From positions 11,128,284 to 11,192,283 of the forward strand of contig OZ024808.1 in assembly GCA_964017045.1 (NCBI GenBank): a stretch of 64,000 nucleotides of DNA, in the 5' to 3' direction. Below, in pieces: positions 58,430-64,000 of the stretch. This DNA is from Omphiscola glabra. Its lineage: Eukaryota; Mollusca; Gastropoda; Lymnaeidae. The notes beneath the pieces are model-generated. The model saw only the letters and a program-made list of their open reading frames with translations, searched no databases and was not told the origin of the DNA. Made by a program: the position numbers and the translations under genes. How positions within the stretch are numbered: position 1 is the stretch's first letter; the number at the start of each line of letters is the position of its first letter.

Positions 58430-59520
58430 ATCCTGCTGTACTTGACTCTTGGAAAGGCATAATCTGGTTCTGAGGCAAAAGACGAAAATTGCACACAAAT
58501 GACCTGCAGATCTTGATGCCAAATTAAATTGTTGCCATGGATATGTAATACAACAGCGCAATAAACATAGCTATGAGTCAAGTAGTATCGGGATATGGAT
58601 GAAACTCCAATGAATTTTGACATGGTTGGAAATAAAAATGTCCATCCAAAAGATGAAAAAACAATTTTAATTAAAGCAATAGGACATGAGAAGTCCAGTT
58701 TTACAGTAGTACTAGCTTCCCCGGGATTCCGGTCGACAAGTCTGTAGTGGCTTGCCGATTTGGAAGCGTTGGCCACCGACCCCCTCAGCGTTAACCCGGG
58801 GCACATGTGGAAGAAAAGGCAGACACAGGGTAGGGATGAGGTGAGAGGCTGTGGTGGAAGTCTCTGGTCGGTGATTCTAAATACGCAGCCCTGAGAAAGC
58901 TGCTCGTAGGCAACCGTTTCGTCCCAGCTACTTCGCGAATTAGTTGCGAGGTGGAAACCCACTGTAGAATCCCTCTTAGAGGGCGTCCGATGCTTCCCCG
59001 GGACGGGTGGGGGGGAGATATTAGGACGTTAATTTACCGTCCCGGCCCCTAGGAAAGTGGACTGCGGACGCTTTAAACGCAGCGTCTTCGGTCGACCAGA
59101 TGTCTCCGGACGGGGAGGGTCTCCGGCGGCAAACCCGATCGAGCGGTTGCTGGTGGGGACGGTTCACGCCCGGGGAGGTCTCTGGCTTTCCCCCGCACGG
59201 CCCGACGCCTGGCAGGTGTGGTGGGGCGCCAGGGAGGGCATAAGGAGCGCGAGCTCGAATGCCCGCTGACGCCATTTCCTAATGAGACATTTCAGTAGTA
59301 CTAGCATGCACAGCTGATGGTGCCAAACTGAGACCAATGATTTTTTTTTAAAGAAAAATAATGCCGAAATCCAATTCCCTGTTGGTCATTATGTACGTAT
59401 GAATGAAAAAGGCTGGATGGAGGAAGAATGGGCAAAGCTATGGCTTTATAATGTATGGAGCAGACGACCAGGTGTGCATTGGAAGAGGGGTAGTCTCCTA
59501 CGGCGAGTATAGCCCAAACC
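58430..59520 (+). pseudogene. pogo/Tigger transposase (DDE_1), broken and interrupted
   Basis: Frame near 58593 reads MDETPMNFDM, which contains the first catalytic Asp (DETP box), then KTILIKAIGHEKSSFTVVLA up to the insertion. After it: CTADGAKLRPM, then RMNEKGWMEEEWAKLW and WSRRPGVHWKRGSLL. This order is diagnostic of the pogo/Tigger/CENP-B-like DDE domain. Upstream stops, an A/T-run frameshift after the insertion and the 576-bp insertion itself make it inactive. Confidence 0.8.
58717..59292 (-). mobile_element. GC-rich SINE-like insertion with 13-bp target duplication
   Basis: A 576-bp GC-rich block flanked by the direct repeat CAGTAGTACTAGC (58704-58716 and 59293-59305). The - strand contains GCTGGGACGAAACGGTTGCC and an AGCAGCTTTCTCAGGGC stretch that match the repeat at 28930-29145. 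It lacks a clear poly(A) tail. The open frames inside (59021-59275 -, 59057-59269 +) are GC-driven. Confidence 0.75.
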
Positions 59521-59590
59521 CTATATTTTAACAGGAAAAGTAGGGGGTCGTCTTATACGCTCAGTCGTCTTATATTCTGGAAAATAAGAT

Positions 59591-59985
59591 ATATATAATA
59601 ATCTTTATAACTCTTTATGTCTTAAAATTAACTGGAACAATATCTTGCATTTTGTTTGTACATATTCTTTACAACAAATAGATTTGATTTTTCACAAATT
59701 CTTTTACTACATAACAATGACTTCCAAATCAGGAATTACTAAACTAGTTTAGTAAAATAACAAATGTGGGTTATTGAATAAATTGTATAATATATTAATC
59801 AGGCTGTTTACTTGAGATTTGTGCTCATAAAATAACAAGAGGCGAGATGAGAAAATATTCCACACAGCACAGCAACATCTAGAGTTAAATTGACATCATG
59901 TCAGACTTGTTTCAGATGTTCTCAAACCTAGAAGAAGAGGGATAAAACCAGACATTGAGATACAGCTATGACATGGTTTATAATA
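59591..59985. other. gene-free stretch
   Basis: AT-rich; nothing recognised. Confidence 0.4.
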
Positions 59986-59988
59986 AAC

Positions 59989-61303
59989 TAGCCGATATAC
60001 CCGGCGTGGCCCGGGATTGCATTAGGACCCCGATCCCGGTGGCCCACAGATCCCGTTAGGATACTGTTCTCTTTGGGATCCCATTTCATCTAGGGACCCT
60101 CCCTTCAAATGTTATCCCATTTCCCGATTTGATCGTGACATAGATATAGCTTTTTAAAGATATCAAACTTTCTGGAAAATTCTAGATTGGATATTCTTAG
60201 TTTTAAATCCACCGATATCTCAATACGGCCAATGAAGTGTATTGCTACCACGTTAGGCCTATATCCATCAATTCACAAACAAAACTAAAATGTTATCTAA
60301 GCCTATTGACCTATAGAACTTTCTGGAACATTCTAGATTAAATGTATTATCCTCCCCGAACTGTGTAAAAACAGTCTTTTATTAGTAATAATTATTCTTC
60401 GAATACGAAAAATTATACGACTAAATGAATTTCTATAACTATAAACATTTAAGTTAAAAGAGGGGCCCGGGGGCCCATTCCATAATTGTACCGAATTAGT
60501 TTTGCCTGCGATGGGGCCCTATAAAAATCATTAAGGTAAGTTATGAAGTTAAAATTTAAAATTTGCCCCATTAAAATCTATTGAATAATGCCATACATAT
60601 AGCGTTTTAAATTGATCGAACTGTCTGGAAAGTTCTAGATTGGATATCATTAGTTTTAAATCCACCGATATTTCAGTACGGACAGTGATGTGTATTGCGC
60701 TCACCCTAGGTCTATATCCATCAATTCACATAGAAACTATAGTGTTGTCAAAGCCTATCGATATTTATATAGCTCATATAAGGAAAAATGAAATTGGGCC
60801 CCCGGCCCCAGAGGGATGGATATTATGAGTTCAGTACCCTTTAGTATTTAAATATGGATAATCAAATGTATATATACTAAGTTTGGTCAAGATCAATCCA
60901 TTCATGTAGGAGTATTAAGCCTATCGATATTTATATATCTCATATAAGGAAAAATGAAATGGGGCCCCCGGCCCCAGGAGAATGGATATTATGAGTTCAG
61001 TACCCTTCGGTATTTGAATATGGATAATCAAGTGTACGTGTACTAAGTTTGATCGATATCCATCCATTCATGTAGGAGTATTTGTTTGTAATATTTTTAT
61101 ATAGCTCATATAAGAAAAAAACGAATTCGGGGCCCCCGGCACCACACGAAATGTTATTAAAAGTTCTCGACCCCTTAAGAGTTCCTTCTGGATAACCATG
61201 GATATATGTGCCAAGTTTGGTCAAGATCCATCAATCCGTGTAAAAGCCTTTGTGGAACAGACAAACAAACCAACAAATTTTCACTTTTATATATATATAT
61301 GAT
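59989..61303 (+). repeat. CCCGGCG-head interspersed element, most complete copy
   Basis: Head CTAGCCGATATACCCGGCG, then about 130 bp of GGATCCC-type blocks. Two copies of a GATTGGATATYMTTAGTTTT block follow (about 60185 and 60633). Then there are three tandem units of about 166 bp (AGCTCATATAAGGAAAAATG and GGGCCCCCGGCCCCA, at about 60771, 60937 and 61103). The end is ACAGACAAACAAACCAACAA, TTTTCACTTTTATATATATA. Such ends are frequent in molluscan and insect interspersed repeats. The class is not determined. Confidence 0.7.
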
Positions 61304-61895
61304 ATTTTTAAATAATTACGTTTTTTTATCATGTGTAGCTTTTCAATGTTTTATAGATTTTATCAGTAAATTTAAACAAATAAAATAAATGTACATTTGT
61401 CTTACAAACTGTGGAGAATTAGAATTAGAATTAAAAATTGAAGCTAACATCAGATGGTGAAAAGTCAATTATCCATTGGATCTAACAGTGATTGTTGACG
61501 GATCATCCATTGTAGCCCCATGTTTTTTTAATCTTGTCATCTATAGTTGGAGATAGAAATAGAAAACCATTTTTAAAAATTACATTTGACGATATAAATA
61601 AAAGTTTATAAAAAAAGGATGAAAAGATATATACATATTATTTCTATTTAAATATATTGGTTAAATTAAAATCGAAAATTGTTTTAAAAATTTTGTATTA
61701 TCAAAACTGACCTAACATCACCCATTCTTGTCCGAGAGCTGACTTCTGATATAGATATCTGCTCACCACACCAAGATAGCTGCTAACATGTAGCATTCCA
61801 TTTCCTTCTAGGAATAACTGTTGGAAGAAAATAAAAGGATTTGTTATAAAACGTGTTTATTGAAAATAATTTATGAAAAATTTGTTAAAATGTTT
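61304..61895. other. gene-free stretch
   Basis: AT-rich; no gene recognised before the minisatellite. Confidence 0.4.
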
Positions 61896-64000
61896 GGTCA
61901 AGCAAATTGACAGATAGTGTGGTGGTCAAGCTAATTGACTGTTAGTGTGGTGGTCAAGCTAAATGGCAGTTAGTGTGGTGATCAAGTTAATAATTTGGCA
62001 GTTAGTGTGGTGGTCAAGCTAAATGGCAGTTAGTGTGGTGATCAAGTTAATAATTTGGCAGTTAGTGTGGTGGTCAAGCAAATTGACAGTTAGTATTGTG
62101 GTCAAACTAATTGACATTGTGGTGGTCAAGCTAAATGGCAGTTAGTGTGGTGGTCAAGCTAATTGGCAGTGAGTGTAGTGGTCAAGTTAATAATTTGGCA
62201 GTTAGTGTGGTGGACAAGCGAATTGGCAGTGAGTGTGGTGGTCAAACTAATTGACAGTGTGGTGGTAAAGCTAAATGGCAGTTAGTGTGGTGGTCAAGCT
62301 AATTGGCAGTGAGTGTGGTGGTCAAGTTAATAATTTGGCAGTTAGTGTGGTGGTCAAGCTAATTGAAGTTACTTTGGTGGTCAAGCTAATTGGCAGTGAG
62401 TGTGGTGGTCAAGTTAATAATTTGGCAGTTAGTGTGGTGGTCAAGCTAATTGGCAGTTAGTGTGGTGGTCAAACTAATTGACAGTGTGGTGGTCAAGCTA
62501 AATGGCAGTTAGTGTGGTGGTCAAGCTAATTGGCAGTGAGTGTGGTGGTCAAGTTAATAATTTGGCAGTTAGTGTGGTGGTCAAGCTAATTGGCAGTGAG
62601 TGTGGTGGTCAAGTTAATAATTTGGCAGTTAGTGTGGTGGTCAAGCTAATTGGCAGTGAGTGTTGTGGTCAAGTTAATAATTTGGCAGTTAGTGTTGTGG
62701 TCAAGCTAATTGACAGTGTGGTGGTCAAGCTAAATGGCAGTTAGTGTGGTGGTCAAGCTAATTGGCAGTGAGTGTGGTGGTCAAGTTAATAATTTGGCAG
62801 TTAGTGTGGTGGTCAAGCTAATTGAAGTTAGTGTGGTGGTCAAGCTAATTGGCAGTGAGTGTGGTGGTCAAACTAATTGACAGTGTGGTGGTCAAGCTAA
62901 AAGGCAGTTAGTGTGGTGGTCAAGCTAATTGGCAGTTAGTATGGTGATCAAGCTAATTGGCAGTTAGTATGGTGATCAAGCTAATTGGCAGTTAGTGTGG
63001 TGGTCAAGCAAATTGGCAGTTAGTATGGTGATCAAGCTAATTGGCAGTTAGTGTGGTGATCAAGCTAATTGACAGTTAGTATGGTGATCAAGCTAATTGG
63101 CAGTTAGTGTGGTGATCAAGCTAATTGGCAGTTAGTATGGTGATCAAGCTAATTGGCAGTTAGTGTGGTGATCAAGCTAATTGACAGTTAGTGTGGTGAT
63201 CAAGCTAATTGGCAGTTAGTGTGGTGATCAAGCTAATTGGCAGTTAGTATGGTGATCAAGCTAATTGGCAGTTAGTGTGGTGGTCAAGCTAATTGACAGT
63301 TAGTGTGGTGGTAAAGCTAATTGACAGTTAATGTGGTGGTCAAGCTAATTGGCAGTTAGTGTGGTGATTAAGCTAATTGGCAGTTAGTATGGTGATCAAG
63401 CTAATTGGCAGTTAGTATGGTGATCAAGCTAATTGACAGTTAGTGTGGTTGTCAAACTAATTGACAGTTAGTGTGGTGGTCAAGCAAATTGGCAGTTAGT
63501 ATGGTGATCAAGCTAATTGGCAGTTAGTGTGGTGATCAAGCTAATTGACAGTTAGTGTGGTGGTCAAGCTAATTGACAGTTAGTGTGGTGATCAAGCTAA
63601 TTGACAGTTAGTTTGGTGATCAAGCTAATTGACAGTTAGTGTGGTGATCAAGCTAATTGACAGTTAGTGTGGTGATCAAGCTAATTGACAGTTAGTGTGG
63701 TGATCAAGCTAATTGACAGTTAGTGTGGTGGTCAAGCTAATTGACAGTTAGTGTGGTGGTCAAGCTAATTGGCAGTTAGTGTGGTGGTCAAGTTAATAAT
63801 TTGGCAGTTAGTGTGGTGGTCAAGCTAATTGGCAGTTAGTGTGGTGATCAAGCTAATTGACAGTTAGTGTGGTGATCAAGCTAATTGACAGTTAGTGTGG
63901 TGATCAAGCTAATTGACAGTTAGTGTGGTGATCAAGCTAATTGACAGTTAGTGTGGTGGTCAAGCTAATTGACAGTTAGTGTGGTGGTCAAGCTAATTGG
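61896..64000. repeat. 28-bp minisatellite running off the window end
   Basis: About 75 copies of a unit close to CAAGCTAATTGACAGTTAGT plus GTGGTGAT. The first part (61900-62900) mixes 28-mers with about 31-bp variants containing AAGTTAATAATTTGGCAG and shorter units, in a repeated order; the second part (62900-64000) is more uniform. The frames 62275-62460 and 62502-62744 (Val/Lys/Leu/Gly repeats) are repeat effects. The right edge is not in the window. Confidence 0.95.

Larger units (their letters stand above)
58218..59590 (+). mobile_element. pogo/Tigger-type DNA transposon
   Basis: The ends are inverted copies: left CATTTTCTGGCATATAAG plus AATATAAGACGA (58221-58252), right GTCGTCTTATACGCTCAGTC plus GTCTTATATTCTGGAAAATAAG (59546-59588). 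The TATAAGACGA core is typical of Tigger-like elements. Between them is a decayed DDE transposase and a later insertion. Confidence 0.75.

Noticed and set aside
58417..58962. 181-codon - frame
   Set aside because: Runs antisense to the transposase and across the boundary of the SINE-like insertion, so it cannot be an old conserved gene.
62275..62744. Repeat protein frames (VVVKLIGSECGGQVNN)
   Set aside because: Minisatellite translation; broken up by units whose length is not a multiple of three.
61896..64000. CRISPR-like array
   Set aside because: Units are contiguous with no unique spacers, in a eukaryotic genome.

Overview
This is a eukaryotic genomic window: AT-rich, repeat-dense, sparse in genes, with introns, GT/AG splice sites, TATA boxes and no operon-like packing. 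The best guess is a mollusc, most likely a freshwater heterobranch snail. That rests on several GIMAP/AIG1-type GTPases of the molluscan kind (family knowledge) plus the mix of CR1/L2-like and RTE-like LINEs, tRNA-derived SINEs, Ty3/gypsy, pogo/Tigger and hAT remnants. The species call is inference.

Layout. 0-9.4 kb is repeats: an AT-rich minisatellite, an interspersed element whose internal GGATCCCG minisatellite has grown to about 0.9 kb, a hAT tail, a SINE, and a 1.66-kb CCTTA pentamer satellite. 9.4-12.6 kb carries what looks like a TNF-family ligand gene on the + strand: a membrane-segment exon and two C-terminal TNF-homology exons, with a perfect hairpin just after the stop. 12.6-20 kb is LINE debris and dispersed repeats. 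20-25.6 kb holds GIMAP gene A. 25.6-31.1 kb is a decayed tandem duplication; its first unit carries a 19-bp satellite that appears to have grown from a seed still single-copy in the second unit. 31.1-38 kb is a mobile-element graveyard: an RTE-like LINE, CR1/L2-like LINE 3' ends, and a Ty3/gypsy pol interrupted by a solo LTR. 39.4-43.2 kb, on the - strand, holds a GIMAP locus (B) with two GTPase domains in tandem, decayed. 44-49.7 kb holds GIMAP gene C inside a segment homologous, along more than 5 kb, to the gene A segment. 50-64 kb is non-coding: dispersed repeats, several minisatellites, a pogo/Tigger element split by a GC-rich insertion with a 13-bp target duplication, another copy of the interspersed element, and a 28-bp minisatellite that runs off the window end.

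Function. The intact genes are GIMAP A and C. Each is a single coding exon behind a conserved 5' non-coding exon and a 1.5-2 kb intron, and the same 5' module is recognisable upstream of B. GIMAPs and TNF ligands are both immune and cell-death families, so the window samples an immune-gene neighbourhood shaped by segmental duplication and repeat growth. No tRNA, rRNA or CRISPR features were seen.
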